Source: Candidatus Poribacteria bacterium (GTDB lineage Bacteria > Poribacteria > WGA-4E > WGA-3G). From it: DNA of 64,000 nucleotides. The notes under the pieces were generated by a model. It had not been told where the DNA came from. It did no database searches and was given only the letters and a program-made list of their open reading frames with translations. The stretch lies in the NCBI GenBank assembly GCA_022827625.1, contig JAJEIE010000004.1, forward strand, positions 1 to 64,000, read 5' to 3'. A program made the translations under genes and the position numbers. Position 1 is the first letter of the stretch, and every line of letters starts with the position of its first letter. Of this stretch, positions 24,015 through 33,302 are shown in pieces.

Positions 24015-25178
24015 TTAAACTTCACTGAGCGTAGCAAACGCCTCAATCGCCTGTTGTATCTCTGTTCCTGTGTGTGTTGCCATGACAGTAAGTCTTAAAC
24101 GACTTGTTCCGGTTGGCACGGCTGGTGGACGGATTGCCGGTGCAAATACGCCCTCGGTGAGGAGTGCTTCTGCTAAACTTGTTGCGCGTTTTGGATTTCC
24201 TAATACCAACGGGAGAATCTGCGTTTCACTCGGTAGTAGGGTATAGCCTAAATCAATCAGTGCTGTTTTGAGACGTTTCGCGTGCGAGCGCAGGTTTTGT
24301 CGGAGTTCCGGTGAAGATCGGATAACATCGAGCGCAGCATTTGCCGCCGCCAACGTCGCCGGAGGTAATCCGGTTGTGAAAATAAATCCACGGGCGCGGT
24401 TAATAAGCAACTCGATCAGGGTGCGGTTTCCCGCAATATACCCACCGAGCGCGCCAACCGCCTTGCTGAGTGTACCCATCTGGATAATCTCTTTCCCTTC
24501 CAAACCGAAGTGTGAAACCGTGCCTCTCCCGTCCTTGCCTAATACCCCAAACCCGTGTGCGTCATCTACCAATAGCATCGCGTCGTATTGCGCAGCGAGG
24601 TCGCAGATGTCAGGTAAGGGGGCGATATCGCCGTCCATACTGAAAACACCGTCTGTCACGATGAGCCGCCGCCGAAACGCAGTAGATTCCGACAACAAGG
24701 TTCTAAGGTGTCCTGTGTCGCAGTGTTGATAGATTTTTTTACTCGCACGACTGAGGCGACATCCGTCTATGAGACTGGCGTGATTGAGCGCATCGCTTAA
24801 AATGAGGTCGCCTTCCCCTGCAAGCACTGGAATAACACTTGTATTCGCAGCATAACCGGAACTAAAGACAAGTGCCGCTTCAGTACCTTTCGTCTTTGCG
24901 AGGTTGGATTCCAAAGTTGTATAGAGTTCGCTATTTCCTGAAATTAGGCGGGATCCGCTCGCACCTGTTCCAAAAGTTTGCGTTGCCTCGACTGCGGCAG
25001 TGATCACTTCAGGGTGCGTGCTTAACCCCAAATAGTTATTTGAACCGAGCAGCACAACATCGTGACCGTCAAGATGAATCGTTCCGGTTGGCGCGCTCAT
25101 GACGGTGCGGAGGCGGCGGCGTAAACCGACTTGTTCTATTGCGGCAAATTCTGGGTCCAACCAGTCGTAACGGCTCAT
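24015..25178 (-). CDS. bioF: 8-amino-7-oxononanoate synthase (BioF-like)
   Basis: A 387 aa PLP enzyme of the alpha-oxoamine synthase family. BioF condenses pimeloyl-ACP/CoA with alanine in biotin synthesis. Markers are GSNNYLGLSTHP (near 45), FGTGASGSRLISG, DDAHGFGVLGKDGRG and the PLP-lysine segment MGTLSKAVGALGGYIAGN. Other biotin genes are missing here, so it could be another family member such as a KBL- or SPT-type enzyme. ATG lies 4 bp after the isomerase-like gene stop. Confidence 0.85.
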   Translation of the reverse strand: MSRYDWLDPEFAAIEQVGLRRRLRTVMSAPTGTIHLDGHDVVLLGSNNYLGLSTHPEVITAAVEATQTFGTGASGSRLISGNSELYTTLESNLAKTKGTEAALVFSSGYAANTSVIPVLAGEGDLILSDALNHASLIDGCRLSRASKKIYQHCDTGHLRTLLSESTAFRRRLIVTDGVFSMDGDIAPLPDICDLAAQYDAMLLVDDAHGFGVLGKDGRGTVSHFGLEGKEIIQMGTLSKAVGALGGYIAGNRTLIELLINRARGFIFTTGLPPATLAAANAALDVIRSSPELRQNLRSHAKRLKTALIDLGYTLLPSETQILPLVLGNPKRATSLAEALLTEGVFAPAIRPPAVPTGTSRLRLTVMATHTGTEIQQAIEAFATLSEV

Positions 25179-25182
25179 CGGA

Positions 25183-26097
25183 TCATCCAGTGAACTGTCT
25201 CAAAAAGATATGGCTCTGTTGAAGGGAACGTTGTCGCGCCGCCAGCGTCTCTTCGTAAGCCCGATCCTCTACCTCAACACAGACTGCGCCGTCATAACCG
25301 GCATCACTGAGGACAGAGAAGAAGCTGCCCCAATTGACATCACCGAGTCCGGGGAGTTTCGGCGTGTGATACGACAAAGGGGTTGCGAGGATACCAACTT
25401 CATCAAGTTTTGCCCTGTCCAACCGGACGTCTTTCGCATGCACGTGGAAGATGCGATCCGCAAAAGTGACCAACGGTTTCAGATAGTCCATCTGGAGCCA
25501 TATAAAATGAGATGGGTCGAAATTGAGTCCGAAATTCGGGGATGGAATCTCCGCAAACATCCGTTCCCAAACGGCGGGACAATAGGCGAGATTTTGTCCA
25601 GCGGGCCATTCGTCTTCGGTGAAAAACATCGGACAATTCTCAATACCGATGCGGATGCCGTGGTCAGCGGCGAATTGGATGAGCGGTTGCCACACCTGCT
25701 TAAAACGGTCCCAGTTTTCATCTATAGTCCGCGTCTGATCCCGCCCGATGAAGGTGTTCACGATGTCTACGGATAGTTTTTCTGCCGCCAGAATCAGTTT
25801 TTTCAGGTGTTCGCTATAGATAGCGGCTTCAGTTTCGTTGGGAGTCAGTGGGTTTGGGTAGTAGCCTAATCCGCTAATGGTTATGCCTGCGTCTGAAACG
25901 CATTGCAGGACTTCATCCGCTTCTGCTTGGGAAAAATCTGTTACATCAACGTGCGTAACACCGGCGTAACGCCGTTCTGCTCTCCCTTTGGGCCAGCACA
26001 TCAGTTCGACGCAATCAAAACCGGTGTCTGCGGCGAATTGGACAACTTCTGTCAGCGTCTGTTCCGGTAAAATTGCACTTACAAATCCGAGTTTCAT
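25183..26097 (-). CDS. Sugar phosphate isomerase/epimerase-like TIM-barrel protein
   Basis: A 304 aa xylose-isomerase-like TIM barrel (AP endonuclease 2 superfamily). Metal-site motifs include [51 protein letters not shown] and [16 protein letters not shown]. Such proteins isomerise or epimerise keto-sugars, or act in inositol metabolism. ATG follows GAGGTACATA with its own promoter at 26125-26153. Substrate unknown. Confidence 0.9.
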   Translation of the reverse strand: MKLGFVSAILPEQTLTEVVQFAADTGFDCVELMCWPKGRAERRYAGVTHVDVTDFSQAEADEVLQCVSDAGITISGLGYYPNPLTPNETEAAIYSEHLKKLILAAEKLSVDIVNTFIGRDQTRTIDENWDRFKQVWQPLIQFAADHGIRIGIENCPMFFTEDEWPAGQNLAYCPAVWERMFAEIPSPNFGLNFDPSHFIWLQMDYLKPLVTFADRIFHVHAKDVRLDRAKLDEVGILATPLSYHTPKLPGLGDVNWGSFFSVLSDAGYDGAVCVEVEDRAYEETLAARQRSLQQSHIFLRQFTG

Positions 26098-26124
26098 TAT
26101 GTACCTCTGTTTGATTTTTTAGAT

Positions 26125-26153
26125 ATTGTATTACAAAAAAGCCCATCTTGCAA
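26125..26153 (-). promoter_or_regulatory. Promoter of the TIM-barrel gene
   Basis: TTGCAA (26153-26148), 17 bp spacer, TACAAT (26130-26125), in the divergent gap to the PhyH gene. Confidence 0.7.
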
Positions 26154-26253
26154 GTGCTAATAGTTGTAGGAGGGATTTCCGAATCCCGACTTTTTCTATG
26201 GAACCCAGAAGTATCTAAAAACTGAATCGCTCTGGAATGTTTGTTGGGATAGG

Positions 26254-26283
26254 TTACATTAAAATCGTAAAATATGATACAAT
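26254..26283 (+). promoter_or_regulatory. Promoter of the PhyH gene
   Basis: TTACAT (26254-26259), 18 bp spacer, TACAAT (26278-26283), about 60 bp ahead of the ATG at 26345. Confidence 0.55.
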
Positions 26284-26344
26284 CCGTTGCACAGGCGTTC
26301 CTGAATTTTGATCGGACAATTGGCATGCAGACAAGGAGTAAGAA

Positions 26345-27184
26345 ATGACCCCGGAACAACGCTATCTGTTTGATGTTACAGGCTACTTGCACATTAAAGG
26401 AGCTGTTAAAGGTGATGCTCTCAAAGCAGCACAAGCGGCTGTGGATCGGTATATTCATACCCCGCTTGATGAGCGTCCAGAAGGATTTACGACGCGCCCG
26501 CGTGAATTGGAACCCGGCAGAGGCGGGAGGTATGAGCACGGATTCGCCTTTGATCGGTCGCTCGAAACATTGACAGTGCATCCCGCTATCTGGCACCTCA
26601 TCAAGGAATTCACCTTCAATAAACCGCGCTTTGTCACTGGCACGCTTACCCTTGAACAGCACAACCCGGATCGCCAACCGATGGGAACAAATCCCGCAGG
26701 TTTACATTGTGCCCGTGAAGGACGACACTGGCTTACGCGTTACGAAGTTAAGGATAGCCGGATCTACTGCAACGATTTCGTGGCGTTCTTTTATTTGACA
26801 GACGTACAACCCGGCGACGGTGGACTGATTGTTATTCCGGGTTCACATAAAAGCAAATTTGAGAGACCTGAAGATCTCCTGACCCCAGGACCCGACGGTA
26901 TCGATCCAGAGCCCGATGATGTTTTCACAAATATCACACCCAAGGCAGGGGATTTTGTCGTCATCTCTGAGTTGTTGACGCATGGGGTCTTACAATGGAG
27001 ACCGACAGATCGGGACAGACGTTTCTTGATTCTCCGGTATCGTCCGCAGTATGACGGGAAGGTGAGTCTACCGGAGACAATTATCAACCGTTTAACGCCT
27101 GAAGTGCAGGAACTTGTGCAGACGGCATCGTATCAGCATACCAAAGAGATTGTCAAACAGGATGTTGTCGAGTTGAGTGTTTAG
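26345..27184 (+). CDS. Phytanoyl-CoA dioxygenase (PhyH) family protein
   Basis: A 279 aa Fe(II)/2-oxoglutarate oxygenase of the PhyH fold. Blocks seen are YLFDVTGYLHIKGAV at the start, the LHCAREG region, FFYLTDVQPGDGGLIVIPGSHKS, and DFVVISELLTHGVLQWRP near 200-220, which carries the second iron His. The iron-ligand HxD motif is not clear by eye: H121 sits in NPAGLHCARE without an obvious following Asp, so activity is uncertain. ATG follows AAGGAGTAAGAA. It is followed by a Gfo/Idh/MocA gene, a frequent pairing in such genomes. Confidence 0.88.
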   Translation: MTPEQRYLFDVTGYLHIKGAVKGDALKAAQAAVDRYIHTPLDERPEGFTTRPRELEPGRGGRYEHGFAFDRSLETLTVHPAIWHLIKEFTFNKPRFVTGTLTLEQHNPDRQPMGTNPAGLHCAREGRHWLTRYEVKDSRIYCNDFVAFFYLTDVQPGDGGLIVIPGSHKSKFERPEDLLTPGPDGIDPEPDDVFTNITPKAGDFVVISELLTHGVLQWRPTDRDRRFLILRYRPQYDGKVSLPETIINRLTPEVQELVQTASYQHTKEIVKQDVVELSV

Positions 27185-27214
27185 AGAGTATCAAAAGATG
27201 GGGAGGGACATCCG

Positions 27215-28258
27215 ATGGGAACGAATCAATACCGTGCTTGCATTGTTGGGTGTGGTAGAATGGGTGGTACAATTGATGAAGAGGTCCGCGCAACGCCACA
27301 CGGTGCGCTGCCGTATTCGCATGCCGCAGGATATACCGCTTTTGAACGCACAGACCTTATCGCTGCTGCGGATGTGGTCGAGGAGAAAGCACAATACGTC
27401 TGCGACAAGTGGGATATTCCGAAGTACTATTTAGACTATCGCGAGATGATAGTCCAAGAGAAACCGGATATTGTGAGTATCGCCACGCGCCCCGGCAACC
27501 ACGCAGATATTACACAATTCGCTGCGGAGAACGGTGTGCAGGGCATCTATTGCGACAAACCGCTCTGTGCTTCTATGGAAGAGGCGGACGCTATGTTGGA
27601 GGTATGCGGGAAATACAACATCAAGTTCAATCTCGGTACACAAAGGCGTTTCACACCCGGATACATCAAGATGCGGGAAATTCTTGAAAGCGGCACACTC
27701 GGCGACAGGCGTTCTATTATTTCCTATACCGGTGGTGCTGCGCTTTGGGGATATACACACGCCGCAGATCTACTCCTCTTTTTGGCGAGCGATTCTCCGA
27801 TAGAATACGTGCAAGGCAACGTCGCCGTTGACGATGCCGACTTTGAGGACAATCGTACTGAAACCGATCCGGGTATTGTGATGGGATTCATCCGTTTTGA
27901 AAATGGTATAAACGGTATCAGCATTCCCGGCACGGCTTATGAATTTGAGGTGAACTGTAGCGAAGGCACCGTTCGTTCGCTCAACAACGGACTCGGTTTT
28001 CAACTCCGCAAGCGGCAAGGGCAATTTAATGAAATTTTAGATGCGCAATTCCCGGCTTTTGAACGGAAAAGCGGCACCGTCGGTTGTATTGAGGACATTG
28101 TTGAGGCGATTGACACCGATACCGAGACGCAAGGCAACATTCAGCTCGCACACCGAAGCACTGAGATGGTCTTCGCGATTGTTGATTCACAACGACAGCA
28201 AGGGAAGCGGGTGCCGATGCCTATGGAAAATCGAGGACTCTACCTCGGAAGGTGGTAA
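27215..28258 (+). CDS. Gfo/Idh/MocA-family oxidoreductase
   Basis: A 347 aa NAD(P)-binding oxidoreductase. The Rossmann motif VGCGRMGG is near residue 12, and CDKPLCASMEEADAMLEV supplies the conserved Lys-Pro (EKP-type motif). The C-terminal domain contains RRFTPGYIKMREILESG and HAADLLLFL, the latter holding the catalytic His region. These enzymes oxidise sugars or inositol-type substrates. ATG follows GGGGAGGGACATCCG. It is 30 bp after the PhyH gene and probably co-transcribed with it. Confidence 0.93.
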   Translation: MGTNQYRACIVGCGRMGGTIDEEVRATPHGALPYSHAAGYTAFERTDLIAAADVVEEKAQYVCDKWDIPKYYLDYREMIVQEKPDIVSIATRPGNHADITQFAAENGVQGIYCDKPLCASMEEADAMLEVCGKYNIKFNLGTQRRFTPGYIKMREILESGTLGDRRSIISYTGGAALWGYTHAADLLLFLASDSPIEYVQGNVAVDDADFEDNRTETDPGIVMGFIRFENGINGISIPGTAYEFEVNCSEGTVRSLNNGLGFQLRKRQGQFNEILDAQFPAFERKSGTVGCIEDIVEAIDTDTETQGNIQLAHRSTEMVFAIVDSQRQQGKRVPMPMENRGLYLGRW

Positions 28259-28261
28259 AAC

Positions 28262-28312
28262 TTTTGGTTATTAGTTGTTAGTTATTGGTTGTTGGTTAAG
28301 GTCTCGTGGCGG
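28262..28312. repeat. TTAGTTGTTAGTTATTGG-type repeat
   Basis: Short partial copy, TTATTAGTTGTTAGTTATTGG then GTTGTTGGTTAAGG, resembling one arm of the elements at 12218-12320 and 33147-33292. Confidence 0.5.
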
Positions 28313-28347
28313 ATACGTAATGCTTAGCAGCTTAGGAAGTGAAATCA

Positions 28348-29091
28348 ATGTGTAGAAAACTTTGTATTTTAGTATGCCTTATTGCCGTGGCTTTTCTATT
28401 AGATTATGCCACAACCGCACAAGATGCCCAGCGTCCAGCAAGCACTCGCTATGAACAACGGACACCGAGCCGAGACGGTATCGGTAAATTCTACATGGGA
28501 CGCGAAATCTCTCGAGTGATGGGGCATCAAGGGGCGGAGTGGTTGGAACGTCCTGAACGTGAACGTGAAGAGATGCCGAACCGTCTTGTTGAATTGCTGA
28601 AATTACAGGAGGGGGATGTTGTAGCGGATATCGGTGTCGGAACCGGCTATATCGCTCGGCGTATCTCCCCGAAAATTGGTAACACCGGTATTGTCTACGG
28701 GGTTGATATTCAGCAGGAAATGCTCGACCTACTGTCCGAAAAGATGGCAGCGGCAGGCATCACAAACGTCAAAGGCGTATTAGGGACTATCACCGACCCG
28801 AAATTATCACCGGAATCGGTAGATTTGGTGATTATGGTGGATGTCTACCACGAGTTTTCGCATCCGTACGAGATGCTGCAGAATATCTGCCGTGCGCTCA
28901 AACCGGGGGGGCGGGTTGCGTTCGTGGAATACCGCGCCGAGGATCCGAAGGTCCCGATCAAGCGTTTGCATAAGATGAGTGAGTTGCAGGTAATTAAAGA
29001 GGCAACACCGCATCCGCTTGTTTGGGTAGAGACGCTTGACGACCTACCCTGGCAGCATGTGATTGTTTTTCAGAAAATTGCAGCAGAGTAG
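28348..29091 (+). CDS. Exported class I SAM methyltransferase
   Basis: A 247 aa protein with an N-terminal hydrophobic segment (LCILVCLIAVAFLLDYATTA) that looks like a signal peptide or anchor, unusual for a methyltransferase. The SAM-binding motif VVADIGVGTGYIARRI is near 90, IVYGVDIQQEML near 120, and the LVIMVDVYHEFSHP and ALKPGGRVAFVEYR blocks complete the fold. ATG at 28348 has AGGAAG 8 nt upstream; a GTG at 28339 overlaps that site. Substrate unknown. Confidence 0.85.
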   Translation: MCRKLCILVCLIAVAFLLDYATTAQDAQRPASTRYEQRTPSRDGIGKFYMGREISRVMGHQGAEWLERPEREREEMPNRLVELLKLQEGDVVADIGVGTGYIARRISPKIGNTGIVYGVDIQQEMLDLLSEKMAAAGITNVKGVLGTITDPKLSPESVDLVIMVDVYHEFSHPYEMLQNICRALKPGGRVAFVEYRAEDPKVPIKRLHKMSELQVIKEATPHPLVWVETLDDLPWQHVIVFQKIAAE

Positions 29092-29145
29092 GGTTTTCTG
29101 TGTTATTCATCGGCAGCAAACTTCTAACGAGTATGTCGAAAGTAT

Positions 29146-29174
29146 TTGACAAAAAAGCAACCATACCGTAGAAT
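29146..29174 (+). promoter_or_regulatory. Promoter of the PSCyt-DUF1501 pair
   Basis: TTGACA (29146-29151), 17 bp spacer, TAGAAT (29169-29174). The leader to the ATG at 29308 is about 125 nt. Confidence 0.75.
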
Positions 29175-29307
29175 TATTGCTAAACCTTTTGACTCACTGA
29201 GCGTCACAGTATGCTAAGTCTGTTATAACAAATTGCAGCTCACGCTTTTGTCAAAGGAAACTTGCAAACTGCGTCCTACCTAACTGCTGAAACGGGAGAG
29301 AATTCCA

Positions 29308-32300
29308 GTGAAAACTACTAATAATACGATTCCACTAACGCCCATCATGTTCTTGTCTGTGTTGGTGTGCTTCTGTCTCGCTGTGTTTGGGCTTTCCTCA
29401 GTATCTGCGGAAGAAAGCGAACCAACACAAGCAACGGTTAATTACAACCTTGATGTCCGACCAATCCTTGCTGATAACTGCTTCGCCTGCCACGGACCGG
29501 ATGCGAAGACTCGAGAAGCTGACCTGCGGCTTGATACGAAAGCGGGCGCGTTCTCCGAACCGAGCGGGTATCCGGTCATCGTTCCGGGTAAACCAGAAGA
29601 GAGCGAACTCTACCTCCGCGTAGCCTCGAATTTTGACAATTACCGTATGCCGCCGGCAGGTTTCAATAAGACGCTGACACCAGAACAGATTGATGTCATT
29701 ACTCAGTGGATTCGCGAAGGCGCGAAATGGGAAGAACATTGGGCATTTACAACGCCTGTCCGTCCGACACCACCAGATGTCAAAAACGGAGACTGGATCC
29801 GAAACCCTATTGACGCGTTCATACTCTCACGTCTTGAAAAAGAGGGGTTACACCCGGCAAGCGAAGCCAACAAACGGACGCTCATTCGCCGTCTCAGTTT
29901 CGATCTCACCGGTTTACCGCCAACCCGCGAAGAGGTCCATCAATTCCTTGCAGATGATTCACCGGACGCTTACGAAAAACTTATTGATACCTTCATGACA
30001 AAGCCGGAATATGGCGAACATCTCGCACGGTTCTGGTTGGATGTTGCGCGCTATGGTGATACCCACGGACTCCATTTAGATAACTACCGTGAAATGTGGC
30101 CCTACCGAGATTGGGTGATTGAGGCGTTTAATAAAAATATGCCGTTTGACCAGTTCACGATTGAGCAGCTGGCGGGGGATCTCTTGCCGGAACCGACGCT
30201 TGATCAACTCATCGCCACTGGGTTCAATCGGTGCCACGTCACCACAAGCGAAGGCGGCTCTATTGACGAAGAGTACTACGTTCAATACGCCATTGACAGA
30301 GCCGATACGACCTCTACTGTCTGGATGGGGTTGACCGTCGGGTGCGCGCAGTGCCACGATCATAAATACGATCCAATTACGCAGAAAGAGTTCTATCAAC
30401 TCTACGCCTATTTCAACAATATCACCGAAAAGGCGATGGACGGCAACCGCAAGGATTCTCCGCCTGTTGTGAAACTGCCGACCCCGGAGCAGGAAGCCGA
30501 ACTCGTTGCGTTTGATGAACAGATTACGGAATTAGATGCACAGACGAAAGCACCTATCCCGGAAATTGATGCCACGCAAATCGCTTGGGAAAATAGGATG
30601 CCCCGCTGGACACCGTTAAAACCGACATCGGTCTCCTCTAAAGGCGGCGCAACCCTGGAAGTCTTGGAAGATAACTCTATCTTAGCCAGCGGCACCAATC
30701 CAGAGCAGGAAATTTACGAGGTTGTTGCGGAACTGCCACCCGGAAAATGGAGCGCTGTCCGATTGGAGGGGCTTACACACGAATCCTTCCCAAGAGGCGG
30801 GATCGGGAGAAGTGCTAACAGCAACACGGTTTTAACTGATTTTGCTGTCTTCATTGCTCCACCTGAAGCAGATAGTAGTAAGCAATCAGGGCGGATTCCT
30901 TCGGAATCCTCTCAGCAGTCAGACGAAGAGATATCAGGTAACAATCCACCGACCTCTGAAAGTCAACTGCTATCACAAACCGATCTCGCCGCCGAGAGCC
31001 TTGATTCTGAGAGCCGAGAGCCGAGAGCCGAGAGCCAGTCAACCGAAACGGATGTGGAAAGTGAAACTGCGGATGTCGATCCTGAGGATCCCTGGACACG
31101 TATACCGGTAGTGCAGGCATGGGCGGACCATGAACAGGTACTTGGTGAAGACGGACTTGAGGGTGTGGTGGCGAATGCGATTGACGACAAACCGGAAACC
31201 GGATGGGCACTCGACAGACGGATCGAAAATCGGCAAGCAATCTTTCTTGTCGCTGCGCCTTTTGGGATGGAAGGCGGTAGATTGAAGATCCGCCTTAAGC
31301 ATGAATACGACTTGCGGCAAAAGCAGCTCGGACGCTTCAGACTTGCGTTGACAGATGCCCCGACGATTTATCCGATCGGTTCTAAGATTATATTAGGAGA
31401 TTGGCACGCTGCGGGTCCCTTTACAGCAGCGCACGGTAACCTTGCTTTCTATCAAGTCTATGAACCTGAAACGAAAAACGTCAACACAAACGACACTTTT
31501 GAAGTGGACGGCAAGACCGTCAAGTGGGAGAAGCAGGCGCATTGGGTTGACGGACAGGTCCATAACGACATTGTTGGTGAAAACAGCGCGACTTACGTTT
31601 TCCGAAACATAACCTCTGTTACGCAGCAGAGAGCACAACTCTACATCGGCAGTAACGATGCCCTCAAGGTGTGGATGAACGGGACTGAAGTCCTCTCCAA
31701 GAACGTCCAACGGGATGCGGATGCCAACCAAGAGCAGCTACAGGTCCAGCTCAAACCCGGTAATAATACACTGCTCCTGAAAGTTGTCAACTATTCGGGT
31801 CTCTCTGGTTTTTATTTCCGTATGGAAACCGATGCACCGATGATACCAGCAGATATTGTCGAAATTGCGGAGATGCCCCGTGGCGAACGTGAGACTGAGA
31901 AGCAGGCACGCATTCGGGATTACTATCGGAACAACGTCACACCGGATAAGACAGTGAACGAAAATGCGAAGCGTGCATTCGCCGATCTGAAAGCACGCTT
32001 TACGGACTTAGCAGAGGTGCGACAGAAGCGGAATACATTGGACGCTGCGCTAACGACAACGCTCGTGATGCAGGAACGCGAGGAGCCAAGGGGTGCTTAT
32101 GTCTTAGCACGGGGTGAGTATCAACATCGAGAAGAACAGGTCTATCCGCAGACCCCTTCTATCTTGACTACGTTACCAGAGGGTTCCCTACCGAACCGTC
32201 TCGGTTTCGCGAAGTGGTTGCTGTTACCGGAACACCCGCTCACCGCTCGTGTCGCGATTAACAGGTTCTGGCAGAACGTCTTTGGTACCGGTATTGTGGA

Positions 32301-33147
32301 AACAGCGGAGGACTTCGGTACACAAGGCATACCGCCGGTACATCCTGAACTCCTTGATTGGCTTGCGACCGAATTTATCGCCTCTGGATGGGATGTACAA
32401 AAAATGATGAAATTGATGCTCACTTCGGCGACCTATCGACAGGGTACGCAGGTTACGTCTGAAAAATTAGAACGTGATGCCGATAACGCGCTTCTCTCCC
32501 GCGGTCCAAGATACCGGCTTGATGCTGAAGTGGTGCGTGATAACGCGCTTGCTGTCGGTGGTTTGTTGTATACCAAAGTGGGCGGTCCGAGCGTCAAACC
32601 GCCCCAGCCGGACGGGCTCTGGAAAGCCGTCGGGTTCACTGGATCGAATACCGACACGTTTGTTCAGGATACCGGTCCCGATAAAGTCTATCGTCGAAGT
32701 CTTTATACTTTCTGGAAACGGACTGCACCGCCGCCACAGATGAATATCTTGGATGCCCCATCGCGCGAGGCTTGCACCATCCGCCGTGAGCGGACAAACA
32801 CACCGATGCAGGCGTTAATGTTGATGAACGATCCACAGTTCTTTGAAGCGGCACGCGCCTTTGCAGAGCGTGCTATTAAAGAAGCCAGCGAAACACCGGA
32901 GGCGCGCATCGCCTATCTCTTTGAGACGGCGACTGCCCGTTTACCCAAACCGGTTGAAGCGGAACTTTTACTGAAGACGTTCCAAGCACATTATCAAGAG
33001 TTGAAAGCTGATCCCGAAGCGGCAAAAGCACTTATTACTGTCGGTGAATCAGCACCTGATGAAACCTTAGACGCAGTCGAAGTCGCGGCATGGACAATGA
33101 TTGCAAACCTTATTCTCAATTTGGATGAAGTCCTGAATAAAGGGTAG
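29308..33147 (+). CDS. PSCyt1/DUF1549/DUF1553 cytochrome-c-type exported protein
   Basis: A 1279 aa exported protein of the planctomycete-cytochrome type. A signal peptide (about 1-34) precedes a PSCyt1 heme-binding domain with CFACHGPD (near 57) and RMPPAGFNKTL. DUF1549 follows (about 160-370), with FDLTGLPPT, ARFWLDVARYGDTHG and a second heme-like CAQCHDHKYDP. The middle holds a carbohydrate-module-like region (LYIGSNDALKVWMNGTEV). DUF1553 ends the protein (LAKWLLLPEHPLTARVAINR, TPMQALMLMNDP). Residues about 525-595 are a low-complexity Ser/Glu/Gln insert coinciding with repeat DNA. Its usual partner, DUF1501, follows. Function is unproven; the families occur in planctomycetes and relatives. 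Confidence 0.93.
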   Translation: MKTTNNTIPLTPIMFLSVLVCFCLAVFGLSSVSAEESEPTQATVNYNLDVRPILADNCFACHGPDAKTREADLRLDTKAGAFSEPSGYPVIVPGKPEESELYLRVASNFDNYRMPPAGFNKTLTPEQIDVITQWIREGAKWEEHWAFTTPVRPTPPDVKNGDWIRNPIDAFILSRLEKEGLHPASEANKRTLIRRLSFDLTGLPPTREEVHQFLADDSPDAYEKLIDTFMTKPEYGEHLARFWLDVARYGDTHGLHLDNYREMWPYRDWVIEAFNKNMPFDQFTIEQLAGDLLPEPTLDQLIATGFNRCHVTTSEGGSIDEEYYVQYAIDRADTTSTVWMGLTVGCAQCHDHKYDPITQKEFYQLYAYFNNITEKAMDGNRKDSPPVVKLPTPEQEAELVAFDEQITELDAQTKAPIPEIDATQIAWENRMPRWTPLKPTSVSSKGGATLEVLEDNSILASGTNPEQEIYEVVAELPPGKWSAVRLEGLTHESFPRGGIGRSANSNTVLTDFAVFIAPPEADSSKQSGRIPSESSQQSDEEISGNNPPTSESQLLSQTDLAAESLDSESREPRAESQSTETDVESETADVDPEDPWTRIPVVQAWADHEQVLGEDGLEGVVANAIDDKPETGWALDRRIENRQAIFLVAAPFGMEGGRLKIRLKHEYDLRQKQLGRFRLALTDAPTIYPIGSKIILGDWHAAGPFTAAHGNLAFYQVYEPETKNVNTNDTFEVDGKTVKWEKQAHWVDGQVHNDIVGENSATYVFRNITSVTQQRAQLYIGSNDALKVWMNGTEVLSKNVQRDADANQEQLQVQLKPGNNTLLLKVVNYSGLSGFYFRMETDAPMIPADIVEIAEMPRGERETEKQARIRDYYRNNVTPDKTVNENAKRAFADLKARFTDLAEVRQKRNTLDAALTTTLVMQEREEPRGAYVLARGEYQHREEQVYPQTPSILTTLPEGSLPNRLGFAKWLLLPEHPLTARVAINRFWQNVFGTGIVETAEDFGTQGIPPVHPELLDWLATEFIASGWDVQKMMKLMLTSATYRQGTQVTSEKLERDADNALLSRGPRYRLDAEVVRDNALAVGGLLYTKVGGPSVKPPQPDGLWKAVGFTGSNTDTFVQDTGPDKVYRRSLYTFWKRTAPPPQMNILDAPSREACTIRRERTNTPMQALMLMNDPQFFEAARAFAERAIKEASETPEARIAYLFETATARLPKPVEAELLLKTFQAHYQELKADPEAAKALITVGESAPDETLDAVEVAAWTMIANLILNLDEVLNKG
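30876..31040. repeat. Repeat-derived in-frame insert within the PSCyt gene
   Basis: Contains the palindrome GGATTCCTTCGGAATCC (30893-30909), CAGCAGTCAGAC-type motifs and a tandem GAGAGCC series (about 31006-31036: GAGAGCCGAGAGCCGAGAGC). It encodes the low-complexity linker and keeps the frame open. Confidence 0.6.
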
Positions 33148-33292
33148 AATGGTTGTTAGTTGTCAGTTGTTGGTTAAGAGGTCTTCTTGTAACAATTGAC
33201 TACTTCTTAGCGTACGCCAAGTTTGGGTGATTGTTACAAAAGCAGCTCTTAACTGAAAACTAATAACCGATAACTAACAACCATTAACCAAG
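33147..33292. repeat. Hairpin-type inverted-repeat element between the PSCyt and DUF1501 genes
   Basis: The outer arms are AATGGTTGTTAGTTGTCAG.. on the left and the reverse complement of ..GATAACTAACAACCATT on the right, about 33-40 bp each. An inner pair, CTTGTAACAAT and ATTGTTACAAAAG, adds a second hairpin. It lies in the intergenic gap and could modulate expression of the downstream gene. Confidence 0.75.
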
Positions 33293-33302
33293 GAGTTGAA
33301 GC

